Below are positions 1 to 11,660 of a stretch of 64,000 nucleotides of DNA, piece after piece. Both the position numbers and the translations under genes were made by a program. Origin of the DNA: Prorocentrum cordatum (lineage: Eukaryota > Sar > Dinophyceae > Prorocentrales > Prorocentraceae); contig CAUYUJ010020282.1 of the NCBI GenBank assembly GCA_963575745.1, positions 32,501-96,500 on the forward strand, given 5' to 3'. Every line of letters begins with the position of its first letter. Position 1 is the first letter of the stretch. The notes beneath the pieces are model-generated. The model was not told where the DNA came from and searched no databases. It saw only the letters and a list, made by a program, of their open reading frames with translations.

Positions 1-770
1 AGTAGGCCACGAAGGGCGACAGCGGAAACACGAAGGGAATGCGTATGGGGCCACGAAGAGCGCGAACGAGCGGGGGCCACGAAGGGCAGATAATGCGGGG
101 CCACAGAAGGCAATGATGGGGCCACTGAGGGTAGCAACTGGGCCACGTAGGACAGTGAGGGGGGCACAAACGGCGACAGCGGGGCCACGAAGGGCATGCA
201 CATGGGGCCACAACGGGCGCGAACGAGCGGGGGCCACGAAGGGCATACGTATGTTGGGCCGCGGAGGGCAAGGACGGGGCAGAGCAGCAACGGGGACACG
301 AAGGGCAGCGAGGGGGCCACGAAGGGCGACAGCGGGGCCACGAAGGGCATGCATATGGGGCCACCACGGGCGCGAACGAGCGGGGGCCACGAAGGGCATA
401 CATATATGGGGCCACGAAACAAAGCGAGGGGGCCACGAAGGGCTGCTCGAGGGCTCGAAGGCAGCGAGGGGGCCACGAAGGGCTTGTTGCAACGGGGCAC
501 GAAAGGGCTGCAACGGTGGACCACGAAAGGGCAGTGGGGGGCCCCGAAGGGCTGCCTTGCAACGGGCCACGAAGGGGAGGAGGGGGCCACGAAGGGCTTT
601 TGCAACGGGGCCACGAAACAAAGCGAGGGGGCCAACGAGGGGCTTTGCAACGGGCACGAAAACAAAGCGACTGGGGCCCACTAAGGGCTGCAACGGGGCC
701 GAAACAAAGCGAGGGGGGCCACGAAGGGCTGCAACGGGGCCACGAAGGGCAGCGATATCCCGATTCCTAG
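1..770. repeat. GC-rich degenerate minisatellite
   Basis: The core GGGGCCACGAAGGGC recurs dozens of times at roughly 18-24 bp spacing, with spacer words such as AGCGAG and TGCAAC. Several overlapping reading frames stay open through it, as expected of a stop-poor repeat; their Gly/Arg-rich translations have no domain. It runs off the left edge of the window. Confidence 0.9.
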
Positions 771-779
771 GTAATCTGT

Positions 780-1080
780 GAAGGAGTCCCGAGCGTGAGC
801 GCGACTCCAGGGTGCCTGGGTGTCGGGAGCGCGGCGCTGGAGTAAATTGCAAGAAATTCCAACGCAAGGACGCTATTCTTCAGTAAAATGCAAGCAAGTC
901 TCCAGCGAGAGCGCGACTCCAGAGCGCAGGAGGAGCGATTCCTAAATAAATCGTAAGGAAATCCCCAGCGAGAGCGCGACTCTTGAATAACATGCGAGGA
1001 AGTCTCGGGCGGGAGCGGGGGTCCTGGCTAAATTGTGAGGAAGTCTCAGGCGGGAGTTGTTGTAACCAGGGGGCCAGAGG
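780..1080. repeat. Degenerate repeat of about 60 bp
   Basis: Five or six diverged units share AAATTG.RAGGAAGTCT followed by CAGCGAGAGCGCGACTCC. No credible coding frame is present. Confidence 0.7.
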
Positions 1081-1192
1081 AAGACTTTCTTTGACAAAAA
1101 ACAAGGTGCGAGCCCCGGGGGGGCACTTCAATTGAAAAAACAATGTGCACCGGTGGGGGGATCAACAATAATTATTCTTCAAGAGTGAGAGT

Positions 1193-1194
1193 TC

Positions 1195-1262
<68 letters not shown>
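1193..1262. repeat. (CAA)n microsatellite
   Basis: About 23 nearly perfect CAA/ACA triplets inside the 800-bp unit. Confidence 0.95.
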
Positions 1263-1263
<1 letters not shown>

Positions 1264-2054
1264 CATTTAAGACTGGGGACACTCCGTTCTCACCAGTGCC
1301 AGGGATTTCATAGGAGGCGGGCAATACCCCCACTTTGTGGGGGGGTTTGTTTTGGCCGGGTTCAAGCGCCTACCAAGATTCCAAACGACTACTTCGCACA
1401 ACCCACACCCAGCCATTCCCGCCCTATGACGTTCGGTCACTTCCACTCGCTGGCTGCGGAGACGCCTTGGTACTATTTCAGTCCCCCGCGGCCGACGACC
1501 GACCGGCGTGCGCGCGCGAAGAAAAAACGAATGTGTTCCGCATGGTATATTTGACTGGGTTGAGGGCGCCTGGCAGAGTGCGCAACCGTGTGTCGCAGAA
1601 GTTCGAAAAAGTTGCTCGCAAAAGGCCGTTTGACAGAAATGTTTAAAAAGTGTTGGGTTTCCTACGAATCCGCAAGAGCGCGCGGGATGAGATTTTGACA
1701 TTTTTTTGTTGAAAAACCATTGGTTTTTTGATGTTTTTATGTTAAAATCGCTCCGAACACTAAGCTTTTGGAAGGATTTCGTCTTGCGCGCGCGAATGTC
1801 ACTTTACCTTATTTTTTGCAAGGGATTCTTGAAGTTTGGTTATGTTAGGAAATGGAAATGTCATTTTATATGTTTTTTTTTTGGAGGGAAATACGGATTA
1901 TTACAAACAAAACAACCGGATCTGGATCACATCGTTTTTTTACCTGAGGCTTTTCCTCACGAAAATGATGAAAATGTAGTGCGGCCTAGGCGCGGCGGGG
2001 GGGGCGTGCACCAGGGGGGTACCAACAATAATTATTCTTTAGAAAGTAATAATA

Positions 2055-2109
2055 TTCAACAACAACAACAACAACATACAACAACAACAACAACACAAAC
2101 AACAACAAC

Positions 2110-2187
<78 letters not shown>

Positions 2188-2190
2188 CGC

Positions 2191-2232
<42 letters not shown>

Positions 2233-2242
2233 AACAACAACG
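2055..2242. repeat. Long (CAA)n microsatellite
   Basis: About 185 bp of CAA triplets with a few interruptions. It lies where the other 800-bp copies have only 4-8 triplets, so it is a local expansion. Poly-Asn, poly-Thr and poly-Leu frames across it are artefacts. Confidence 0.95.
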
Positions 2243-2459
2243 CAAGGACACCCTCTCAGGCCACCCCGGCGGGGCCCGAGCGCACTCCCCCAGGCCACAC
2301 GTTGCAATTGTTGCCCGGGGGGGAGCAACGCGCAACACCTCTGTCATACGCGAACGTAAATCTATATGTGTTTCCGAACCTCCGTGGGCTCCCTTACTGT
2401 TCCCCACGCACTCCTGTGTCCGAAAACCGACCGCGCGCCAGCGAAGCCTGTTCCTCCTC

Positions 2460-3890
2460 CCAATAGGACTCCGATGTAATCGTGCGTGACCCTGTAAGGA
2501 TCCTATGGGATCCCTATAGGGTTCCGATGGAATCCTGTATGACCCTGTAAGGATCCTATAGGATCCCTATAGGGTTCCGATGGAATCCTGTAGGGCCCTG
2601 AAAGGATCCTATAGGATCCCTACAGGGTTCCGATGGAATCCTGTAGGACCCTGTAGGGATCCTATAGGCCCCCCCCTCGGATTCCTATAGGGTTGCTATG
2701 GGATCCTGTAGTAGTACAATAGGATTCCTATCGGACTCTTATAGGATTGCTATAGGGCTGCTAGGGATTCCATCGGATTCCAATATTATTACAATCGGAT
2801 TCCTACGGAATCCTGTTGGACCCTGTAGGGATCCTCTTGGACTCCTATATGGTTCCTATGGAATCCTGAAGGACATTGAAAGGATCCTATAGGGATCCAA
2901 AAGGACCCCAATAGTGTTCCTATTGGAATCCTATGGAATCCTGCAAAGACCCCAATATGATTCCTACAGGAGTCCTATGGAATCCTGTAGGGCCCTGTAG
3001 GGATCCTATAGGATTTCAATAGGAGCCCCATAGGATTCCAATGGACTTCCTAAGGAATCCTGTTGGACCCTCTAGGGATATTTTGGGTTTCCAATGATAT
3101 TCCAATAGGATCCCTATGGAATCCTGTAGGACCATGTAGGGGTCCCATGGGATTCTAATAGTATTACAATAGGATGTCTATGGAAACCTGTAGGACACTG
3201 TAGGGACCCTATAGGATTTCCCATCGGATTCCAATCGGCTTCCTATGGAATCCTGTAGGGCCGTGTTGGGACCCTCTAAGATTTCCAATAGGATTCCAAT
3301 CGGATGTCGATGGAATCCTGTAGGACCCTGTTGGGACCCTATAGGATTCCCCATAGGATTCCAATAGGATTCCTATGGAATCCTCTAGGACCCTGTAGGG
3401 ATCCTATAAGATTTCCAATCGGACTCCAATAGGATTCCTATGGAATCCTCTAGGACCCTGTAAGGACCCCATAGGATTCCAATCAGATTTCAATAGCATT
3501 CCGATGGAACCCTGTAGGACCCTGCAGGGACCCTAGAGGTTCTCTCAAGGATTCCTAGAGGATTATCATGGAATCCTGTAGGACCCTGTAAGGATCCTAT
3601 AGGATTCTCACAGGATTCCAATTGGTTGCCTATGGACTCCTGTAGGACCCTGCAGGGATCCTATAGGATTCCAACAGGATTCCTATGAGGTTTCTATGGG
3701 AGCTTGTAGGACCCTGTAGGGATCCCATAAGAAGTCCTATAGGAGACCTGTGGAATCCTGTCGGATTCTGTAGGGATCCTATAATCTTCAAAACAAATCG
3801 ACGGAATCCTGTAGGACCCTGTAGGGATCCTATAGGAATCATGTAGGATTCCTATAGGAATCCGATGGAATCCTGTAGGGCCCTGACGAC
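2460..3890. repeat. Minisatellite based on TCCTATAGGATTCC
   Basis: About 1.4 kb of degenerate 14-16 bp words such as CCTGTAGGGATCC, TATAGGATTCC and TATGGAATCCTG. They are arranged in a loose higher-order period of about 55-65 bp. Each word is close to palindromic, so both strands look alike. Confidence 0.9.
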
Positions 3891-3894
3891 CACG

Positions 3895-3990
3895 ACCATC
3901 CCATCATAATCATCATCATCGTCATCATCATGATGATCATCATCGTCCGCCTCTTCGCGCTCATCGTCCTCATCATCGCCATCCTGTGCG

Positions 3991-4044
<54 letters not shown>

Positions 4045-4345
4045 CGATCATCATCATCATCGCCAACATAATCATCATCAGCATGACCAACATCACGATC
4101 GTAATCCTGATCATCAACATCATCGCCATCATCATCATCAGCATCATCATCGTCACAACAATCCTCATCGTCATCGTCCTCATCCTCGACCTCACCATCC
4201 TCACTCGTCATCCTCATCCTCATCATCGTCCTCCTGCTCGTGACCCTCATCATCACCCCGATCCTCCTCCTCGTCCGCATCGCCCTCACCATTATCAGCA
4301 TGACCCTCATCTTCGTCCGCATGTTCAGCCTCATCATCTGTCAGC
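3895..4345. repeat. Compound (CAT)n tract
   Basis: A pure (CAT)n core lies at about 3990-4045, flanked by degenerate triplets (CRT/CGT/CCT) that keep the three-base phase. Poly-His, poly-Ile and poly-Asp frames across it are repeat artefacts. Confidence 0.95.
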
Positions 4346-4377
4346 GATCAACATCCCAACATTGTCGTCCTCGAGCT

Positions 4378-4615
4378 TCCTGTGGGGCCAGGGCTACGAT
4401 CCTCGAGAGGGGTGTGCCGAAATGAAGCCTCGGTGGAGCTTCCTGTGGGGCCAGGGCCACGATCGGTGAGAGGGGTGCGCCGAAATCAAGTTTCGGTGGA
4501 GCTCCCTGAGCCACGATCCTCGAGAGGGGTGTGCCGAAATCAGACCTCGGTGGAGCTCCCTGTGGGGCCAGGGCCACGATCCGTGAGAGGGCTGCGCCCT
4601 TTGGGGCCTGTATGG
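4378..4615. repeat. Four units of a 60-63 bp repeat
   Basis: The unit contains GGGGCCAGGGCCACGATC, GAGAGGGGTGTGCCGAAAT and CGGTGGAGCTCCCTG. The last two words are shared with the 90-bp array at 51.5-52.7 kb, so these are diverged arrays of one satellite family 47 kb apart. Confidence 0.8.
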
Positions 4616-4824
4616 GACTCCGCAGCAGTCCCGAAAGGACCTTCCGAGCAACGCCGTCGGGCCCTGCAGACCCCCGCAGCGGCCTGGCGAGGCCTCGTGG
4701 CGTTGCTCGGACCAGGGGCCCTGCAGGGCCCGTGCGTGGGGGGGGGGGGGGGCCCCAGTGTGGTGTTGTCGGGGGGGTGGGGGTGGGGGGGTCGGGACAA
4801 CGGGCCTCCAGTAGCGTCCTCGCG

Positions 4825-6179
4825 ATTAACAACAACACACAACAACAATCTATTTTACCCGACGCTCAGTTGTTCTCCCAGTGCCAGGGTTTTCTTGCGC
4901 ACCAGCATTACTCCACTGCGCTGGGGGGCGAGGTTGCAAAGCTCTATCCAAAATATCCAAAAAACGGCTCTTCGAGACCACCCACACCCAGCTTCCCGCC
5001 CTATGACGTTGGGACACTTCAATTCGTGGCGTGCGGACGACCCTGGCTACTACACTGGCGTGGGGTACACACCCACAGAGGTTGATCACATCTGTTACAT
5101 ATGATGTGGTACACGGTACACGTGAGATGGTACGCAGTGCCAAGATAGTTGGTCACATTTTTGGGGCAAATTCGTGGGGATGCGATTACAGAAGTATGTG
5201 CGTCAGCAGTCGGGGGCCTTCCTGGGGCCGCTTGGGGTCCTCTTGGGGAAGGGGGGAAGCCTCCTGGCGCGGTTTGGGGTCCACTTGAGAGCCTTTGGGG
5301 GGCTCCTTGGATCCATCTTGGGGCCTCTTGGGGGCTTATTGGACCCTCACGGCGGACTCTTGGGGCCTCTAGAACGCCTCCTGGGGCCATCTTGGGGGTC
5401 TCTTGGAGCCACCTTGGAGCCTCTCTGGAACCTCTTGGGGGCCTCTTGGAGTCCTCTTGAAGCCTCTTGGGTCCATCTTGGGCGCCTCTTTGGGCCTCAT
5501 GGACGCCTCTTGGGGCCATCTTGCGCGCCTGTTGGGGCCATCTTGGGTTTTAAAGATTCATCAAGAGACCGCGAATGGATTTCGAGATTTTTTCGGATGA
5601 GAAAGTAGTGCGTTTTCATATGTTTTCTGAACATCGCATCTTGAAATTATTGAAAACCCATTGTGTTTGGCAGGATTTCGACATGCGCGCGCGGCGGCCG
5701 CGCGCATGTGCACTTCGTCTCATTTTTTGCAAGGGATGGTGGCCCTCGCAGGCGCGCAACCGTCGTTGGAGAAGTTCAAAGCACCTGAAGAAGTAGCACT
5801 TCGAGACCCCTTTGACAGAAATGTGTAAAAAGTGGTGTGTTTCCTATGAATCCGCAAGAGCGCGCGGAAGGACATTTTGACAATTTTTTCTTAAAAAACC
5901 ATTGGATTTTTGATGTTTTTATGTTAAAATCGCTACGAAACCTAAGGTTTTGGAAGGATTTCGTCTTGCGCGCACGATTGTCCACTTTCCCTTATTTGTT
6001 GCAAGGGATTCTTGAAATTTGATCAACTAAGAACCAGAATTTTCATTTTATAGTGTTTTTTGCAAGGGAAAACGAGCGTCAACAAAAAACCGGATCCGGA
6101 CATAATCCACTTTTCTGAAGCTTTCGCGAAAAAATGATGAAAATGTAGCTGCGGCCTAGGCGCGGCGCAGAGGTCGCGC
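4825..6179. repeat. 800-bp tandem repeat, interrupted copy
   Basis: Same unit as at 1149, starting inside the CAA part. It is interrupted at about 5175-5560 by a block of GGCCTCTTGGGG-type repeats and resumes with the AT-rich half. The interruption explains the length of about 1.35 kb. Confidence 0.8.
5175..5560. repeat. GGCCTCTTGGGG / GGCCATCTTGG repeat block
   Basis: Degenerate 12-15 bp units. This is the reverse complement of the AAGAGGCCCC and AAGATGGCC repeats seen at 30.6-32.1, 44.2-44.9, 50.0-50.5, 53.8-54.4 and 60.5-60.9 kb. Here it is inserted in an 800-bp repeat copy. Confidence 0.85.
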
Positions 6180-8640
6180 ACCAGGGGTCCCAACAATAAT
6201 AATTCTTTAGAAGGAATAAGATTCAACAACAATCATTTACCCGAACGCGTGGTGGTCTACCAGTGCCTAGGGTTTTTGCAACGACACCAAGGCAATACCC
6301 CCACTCGTGGGGGGGGCATTACAAGCTCTACCAAATATCCAAACGACTCTTCGCGACCACCCAAACCCAGCTTCCCGCCCTATGACGTTGGGACACTTCA
6401 CTTCGTGGCGTGCGGACGACCGTGGCTACTACACTGGCGTGGGGTACACACCACACTTAAGAACCCAATGGTTTTTGGAGATTTCGGCGTGCGCGCGCGA
6501 AGAAAAAACGAATGTGTCCCGCATGGTATTATTTGACAGGGATGATGGCCCTGGCAGGTGCGCAACCGTTGTCGCAGAAGTTCGAAAAAGTTGCTCGCAA
6601 AAGCCCGTTTGACAGAAATGTTTAAAAAATGTTGGGTTTCCTACGAATCCGCAAGAGCGCGCGGGATGAGATTTTGACAATTTTTTGTTGAAAAACCATT
6701 GGTTTTTTGATGTTTTTATGTTGAAATCGTTCCGAACACTAAGCTTTTGGAAGGATTTCGTCTTGCGCGCGCGAATGTCCACTTTACCTTATTTTTTACA
6801 AGGGATTCTTGAAATTTGATTATATTTGAACAAGAAATTTCATTTTATAGTGTTTTTTGCAAGGGAAAGCGGGGGGGAACAAAACAACCGGATCTTGATC
6901 ACATCGAATTACCTGAGGCTTCCTCACGAAAATGATGAAAACGTGGCTGCGGCCTAGGCGCGGCGGGGGGGGCGCGCACCAGGGGGCCCAACAATAATTA
7001 TTCTTTAGAATTAATAATGTTCAACAACAACAACAATCATTTTACCCGAACGCGTGGTGTTCTCCCCAGTGCCAGGGTTTTCATACGACACCAGGCAATA
7101 CCCCCACTTCGTGGGGGGGCATTACAAGCTCTACCAAATATCCAAACGACTCTTCGCGACCACCCAAACCCAGCTTCCCGCCCTATGACGTTGGGACACT
7201 TCACTTCGTGGCGTGCGGACGACCGTGGCTACTACACTGGCGTGGGGTACACACCCACAGAACTTGGTCACTTATTCGGGGCGCGCATGTGCCCAGCATG
7301 GTGCAATTGTGCCATACAATACATAATACAGAGAGACGAATGTGTCCCGCATGGTATTATTTGACAGGGATGATGGCCCTGGCAGGTGCGCAACCGTTGT
7401 CGCAGAAGTTCGAAAAAGTTGCTCGCAAAAGCCCGTTTGACAGAAATGTTTAAAAAGTGTTGGTTTTCCTACGAATCCGCAAGAGCGCGCGGGATGAGAT
7501 TTTGACATTTTTTTGTTGAAAAACCATTGGTTTTTTGATGTTTTTATGTTAAAATCGCTCCGAACACTAAGCTTTTGGAAGGATTTCGTCTTGCGCGCGC
7601 GAATGTCCACTTTACCTTATTTTTTGCAAGGGATTCTTGAAATTTGATTATATTAGAACAAGAAATGTCATTTTATAGTGTTTTTTGCAAGGGAAAGCGG
7701 ATTACAACAAAACAACCGGATCTTGATCACACTCGAATTACCTGAGGCTTCCTCACGAAAATGATGAAAATGTGGCTGCGGCCTAGGCGGGCGGGGGGGG
7801 CGCGCACCAGGGGGCCCAACAATAATTATTCTTTAGAATTAATAATGTTCAACAACAACAACAACAATTACTAGCACGTGGGGACACTCCGTTCTCACCA
7901 GTGCCAGGGTTTTCATAGGAGGCGGGCAATACCCCCACTTTGTGGGGGGGCCGGTTCAAGCTCTACCAAATTTCCAAACGACTCTTCGCCACCACCCACA
8001 CCCAGCTTCCCGCCCTATGACGTTCGGACACTTCACTTCGTGGCATGCGGACGACCGTGGCTACTATTCAGGGCCCCGCGGCCGACGACGACGGCGTGCG
8101 CGCGCGAAGAAAAAACGAATGTGTCCCGCATGGTATTATTTGACAGGGATGATGGCCCTGGCAGGTGCGCAACCGTTGTCGCAGAAGTTCGAAAAAGTTG
8201 CTCGCAAAAGCCCGTTTGACAGAAATGTTTAAAAAGTGTTGGGTTTCCTACGAATCCGCAAGAGCGCGCGGGATGAGATTTTGACATTTTTTTGTTGAAA
8301 AACCATTGGTTTTTTGATGTTTTTATGTTAAAATCGCTGCGAACACTAAGGTTTTGGAAGGATTTCGTCTTGCGCGCGCGAATGTCCACTTTACCTTATT
8401 TTTTGCAAGGGATTCTTGAAATTTGATTATATTAGAACAAGAAATGTCATTTTCTATTGTTTTTTGCAAGGGAAAGCGGATTACAACAAAACAACCGGAT
8501 CCTGTACACACCCTCTTTTCTGAGGCTTCCTCACGAAAATGATGAAAATGTAGCTGCGGCCTAGGCGGCGCAGGGGGGGCGCGCACCAGGGGGCCCAACA
8601 ATAATTATTCTTTAGAATAAATAATGTTCAACAAACAACA
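6180..8640. repeat. Three tandem copies of the 800-bp repeat
   Basis: Copies at 6180-6976, 6977-7804 and 7805-8584 are head to tail, highly similar and 780-830 bp long. A stub of the next copy runs to about 8640. The AT-rich half is nearly invariant. The GC-rich half varies, for example in a segment ending TACACACC that is swapped or lost between copies. Purifying selection on protein cannot be judged by eye; no domain was recognised on either strand. Confidence 0.9.
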
Positions 8641-8648
8641 AAAAAAAA

Positions 8649-8712
8649 ATCTCCCCTGATTATGTTTGACTATTTTTGAGTACTCCTTCTGTAGAGGGAC
8701 AACCCCGACTTA
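8649..8712. mobile_element. MITE family A, right end only
   Basis: Carries the ATTATGTTTGACTATTTTTG, TGTAGAGGGACA and CCCGACTTAA words that form the right terminal inverted repeat of the complete element at 10041-10162. Confidence 0.65.
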
Positions 8713-8732
8713 AGAGTTGTCTTGAGTCGAGG

Positions 8733-8892
8733 ACAGAAAATCCACCCCCATAGTGATCACCCCGACAGGCGAAGCCTTTCAGGAAACGCACTCACAGAAG
8801 GAATCGAACAGGGCAGGGCTGTGTGTTAAACGCCCCTGGGCCGTTTGGTAAACCCAACTGTCGGGTCCGGGTGGTTTTCCTTTCTTGATTCA
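8733..8892. repeat. Dispersed repeat B, copy 1
   Basis: About 160 bp matching 50585-50752 collinearly. Shared words are AAAATCCACCCCCA, GAAGGAATCGAACA, GGGCCGTTTRGTAAAC and CCGGGTGGTTTT. No coding potential. Confidence 0.75.
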
Positions 8893-8984
8893 GGGACTCG
8901 TGTGCCGCTTTGGGGATCCCATGGAGTCGTCGTGCTTGCGGGCACTCGTGGTGCGTCCGGGGCTCTTCTGAGCCTTGTCGGGGT

Positions 8985-9376
8985 CCTCTCCTCCTCCTCC
9001 TTCTCCTCCTCCTCCTCCTCCTCTTCTTCATCTTCTTATTATTCTTATGAATATTGAAATTCGTATAATTATTCAAATTAGTCGTAGTAGTATTACTATT
9101 ATTATTCTTACTACTATGTTTCTTGATAATACTGTTCCTATGATTAATAAACTTCTTCTTGTGAATATTTCTATGCGTGTTACTATTGGTATTGATCTTA
9201 ATGTTATGATTATGCGTCTTCTTTCTATTAGTATTATAATTCGTAGTCTTACGATGTTTATGATTAATAATTTTGCGTTTGTTCTTCTTGCTACTCTTAT
9301 TATTTTCTCTTATTATTGTCCTTCCTCCTCCTCCTCCTCCTCCTCCTCCGCCTCCTCCTCCTCCTCCTCCTCCTCA
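8985..9376. repeat. (CCT)n tracts flanking a degenerate NNT triplet tract
   Basis: CCT/CTT triplets at about 8985-9035 and 9318-9376 bracket about 260 bp in which nearly every third base is T. The block gives a long open frame by chance of composition, not a gene. Confidence 0.85.
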
Positions 9377-9808
9377 CGGGCTGTCTTGAGCCCCTCTGGG
9401 GGCCCCGTGGGCCGCCCTGGACTCCTCCTCCAGAAGCCGTCGCCGGCCCTCTGGCCTTTTCGGAGCAGTCCTGGCGCAGCCTTTGGAGCTCTCTTGGGGA
9501 CTTGTTCGGGCCTCGAAGGGGCCAGCTTCGAGCCACATGCTGTCAACAGGTGGGAACTCCAGAAAAGAATGGAAAACCTGCGGTCTCCGTGTGGTTCTTC
9601 CACTTGTTGGCCGCCCTTCGGAGGTCCTCTGAGGGCACTGCGGCGGCCCCCTGGGGCCGTCTTGGGGCTCTCTTTGGGCCTCTGTGTAGCTCGGGGAGCA
9701 TCCTGGGAGAGCCCGGGGCCTCTCGGGGCCGCCTTTTAGGTCCCTCTTGGAACTTCTGTGGACCTCCGCGAGCCTCCTGGTGCAACCTGGGGGAGGCTCA
9801 CAGGATAG
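9377..9808. other. GC-rich DNA without a recognised feature
   Basis: Contains loose GGGGCCGTCTTGGGG-type words, as in the 12-15 bp family elsewhere. No supported gene on either strand. Confidence 0.5.
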
Positions 9809-10036
9809 AGGCCTCATAGATGGGATCCGAGTAGATGGGGTCGGAGGATCGCGAAGCATCGCCGATGCATCGGCGATGCATCGCCGATGCATTGGCGTTG
9901 CACCGGCGACGTCGGCGATGCATCGGCGCCGGCGGCGTGGAGGAAATCGAGCTCCGCATCGAGCCGCATCGGCGATGCATGGGCGATGCGACGCGATCCT
10001 CCGCCCCCATCTGCTGGGACCCCATCTGGGAGGCCT
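9809..10036. mobile_element. TIR element I, copy 1 (GATGCATCG core)
   Basis: About 228 bp with terminal inverted repeats of roughly 44 bp. Left end: GGCCTC, GATGGG and TCGGAGGATCGCG. The right end is the complement: CGCGATCCTCCG, CCCATCT and GAGGCC. The interior is a run of the palindromic word GCATCGGCGATGC. Related copies occur at 41.8 and 58.4 kb and a split one at 14.1-14.5 kb. No protein is encoded, so it would be non-autonomous. Confidence 0.75.
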
Positions 10037-10040
10037 AGAG

Positions 10041-10162
10041 TTAGGTCGGGCGTGTCCCCTACGGGCGGATTTTGGACGAAAATGAAAGACTGACAAGAAA
10101 TACCCCACTATTTTTTGACTACTTTTGAATACTCCTCCTGTGGAGGGACACTCCCGACTTAA
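10041..10162. mobile_element. MITE family A, complete copy with target duplication
   Basis: A 122-bp element. Left end TTAGGTCGGGCGTGTCCC and right end GGGACACTCCCGACTTAA are imperfect inverted repeats of about 30 bp. It is flanked by gcctagag (10033-10040) and gcctagac (10163-10170), a 7/8 match taken as the target-site duplication. It sits directly against the right end of element I. Confidence 0.75.
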
Positions 10163-10317
10163 GCCTAGACAGGAGGCCCAGGGGCGCCACTGAGGGGCGC
10201 CTGGGGGTCCCTGGTGGTCTGCGACCCGGGCGCCGCCGGGGCCGCCGGGGCCGGGCCTCCAAGATATGGCATCGCTTGATTCTCGGAAGCGGAAGCTACG
10301 GCGGAAGCCATACCGAG

Positions 10318-10441
10318 CCACTCCCTCCTCCTCCCTCCTCCCTCTTCCCTCCTCGCTCTCCTCCTCCTCCCTCTCCTCCTCCTCCTCCTCCTCCTCCTCC
10401 TCCTCCTCCTCCTCCTCCTCCTCCTCCTCCTCCTCCTCCTC
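10318..10441. repeat. (CCT)n tract
   Basis: About 124 bp of CCT triplets with CTCCCT interruptions. Pro, Ser, Leu, Arg, Gly and Glu homopolymer frames on the two strands are artefacts. Confidence 0.95.
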
Positions 10442-11045
10442 CACAGGGCACGAGATGGGCGCCAATCACAGAGCACCAGCCGCAGGGCACACCAGCCTCG
10501 GGACGGCAACCCCGATAATAGGGCGTTCGCAGGAGACCAGCCACAAGGCACCAACCTCAGGGCACCGGCGGCACCGACCACAGAGACTGGGCAGGACCGG
10601 CTGCAGCGCAGAGTGGAGCACAGGTCACCATCTCTAGCGCGCGGACCGTAGGGCACCGCGCGGGAACGGCCGCCTGCGGCCCCGGGGGGGGACATCGGAC
10701 CCCAACGCACCGCGCACGACGGCAACCACAGGGCACCGACCAGGAACGTCCGACTCTGGCCAACAGGGCCCAACTTTCTTCGTCAGCAACAACGTGAACC
10801 CAAGAAGCGGTAGAGACAGCCGAGGGATGCAACGGAGCCGGCTCGGGCACAAAGGGAAAGAGGGCGGGGCGCTTGGAGGGGGGGAAGCCGCGGGCGACGG
10901 AGCACGCTCGGACCGTGAAAATCTTGCGCGTGTGTGCCAAAGCAGAAGCTTACACGGGCAGCGAACCAAAGAGTAGCAGAGCGAGGCATGCGACAACGCT
11001 CAGGGCACCAGTCATAGGGTACCGGCCAGGGACGGTCGAATGCGA
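10442..11045. repeat. Degenerate minisatellite with CAGGGCACCG words
   Basis: Words such as CAGGGCACCGACCACAG and CATAGGGTACCGGCCAGG recur irregularly. The frames here have no recognisable domain. Confidence 0.5.
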
Positions 11046-11109
11046 CCCAGAGAATAATCAGCTCCTCACAGAGCGGGTGAGAACCCCCAAAGTGCAAGCG
11101 CTGTTTGAA

Positions 11110-11660
11110 GAGCAGTCTTAAAATTTCCGACAGCTACACGGATGGAGGGCGAGTGCTGCTCAAGATGTTGCTCTCACCTTTGCGCCGCGCGTGGTCGTCT
11201 TAGACGCTCCCAGCAGGTACACAGATGGGGGGCGAATGGTCTTCGAAATGTGGCTCCGGCATGAGCGTCACGCGCAGTGGTTCTGTACGAGTTCCAAGTG
11301 TTAACAGACCGTCTTCAAAATGTAATTATCACCGTAGCACCGCGCACATTCGCTCCACGGATACATGGAAGGAGGTACCTGATCAATGTCTGGTTCTCGC
11401 CTGGGGACGCGCCTATACGGCTGCTGATTCCAACAGTCATTTACACAGGTGGAGCACAAGTGGCTCTCGACACTATCTTGCCACTTCATAGAAGCGCACA
11501 CCTGTCTGAACTTTTACGACATCTCCAAAGATGCAACACACGTCATTTCCGAAATGAAGCTCTCGAATTCAGTGCCGCCGACGTCCACCCCTGTTTGAAG
11601 TTCCAAGTGGCTACACAGATGGAGGGTGAGTGGTTTTACCAGGGTGGCCCTCGCCGTAGG
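11110..11660. repeat. Diverged copy of the 83-bp satellite
   Basis: Words such as TACACRGATGGAGGGCGAGTG, TTCGAAATGTGGCTC and GCACCGCGCACATTCG occur repeatedly. They match the array at 54535-55065 at low identity. The 146-codon plus-strand frame at 11277-11717 follows this repeat structure and is not accepted as a gene. Confidence 0.6.

Larger units (their letters stand above)
1149..2290. repeat. About 800-bp tandem repeat, copy 1 plus start of next copy
   Basis: The unit begins with CACC followed by CAACAATAATTATTCTT, then a (CAA)n tract, then a stretch with TACCCCCACTTYGTGGGGGG and CCCGCCCTATGACGTT. It ends in an AT-rich part containing AAAAACCATTGGTTTTTTGA and TTTTTTGCAAGGGATTCTTG. Copy 1 runs 1149-2009. 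The next copy is replaced after about 2050 by a much longer (CAA)n tract. Short overlapping frames exist on both strands in every copy, but none has recognisable protein character. Confidence 0.85.

Noticed and set aside
8975-9739. 254-codon frame starting in the NNT tract
   Set aside because: Ile/Leu/Ser composition follows directly from the NNT triplets and then a CCT tract.
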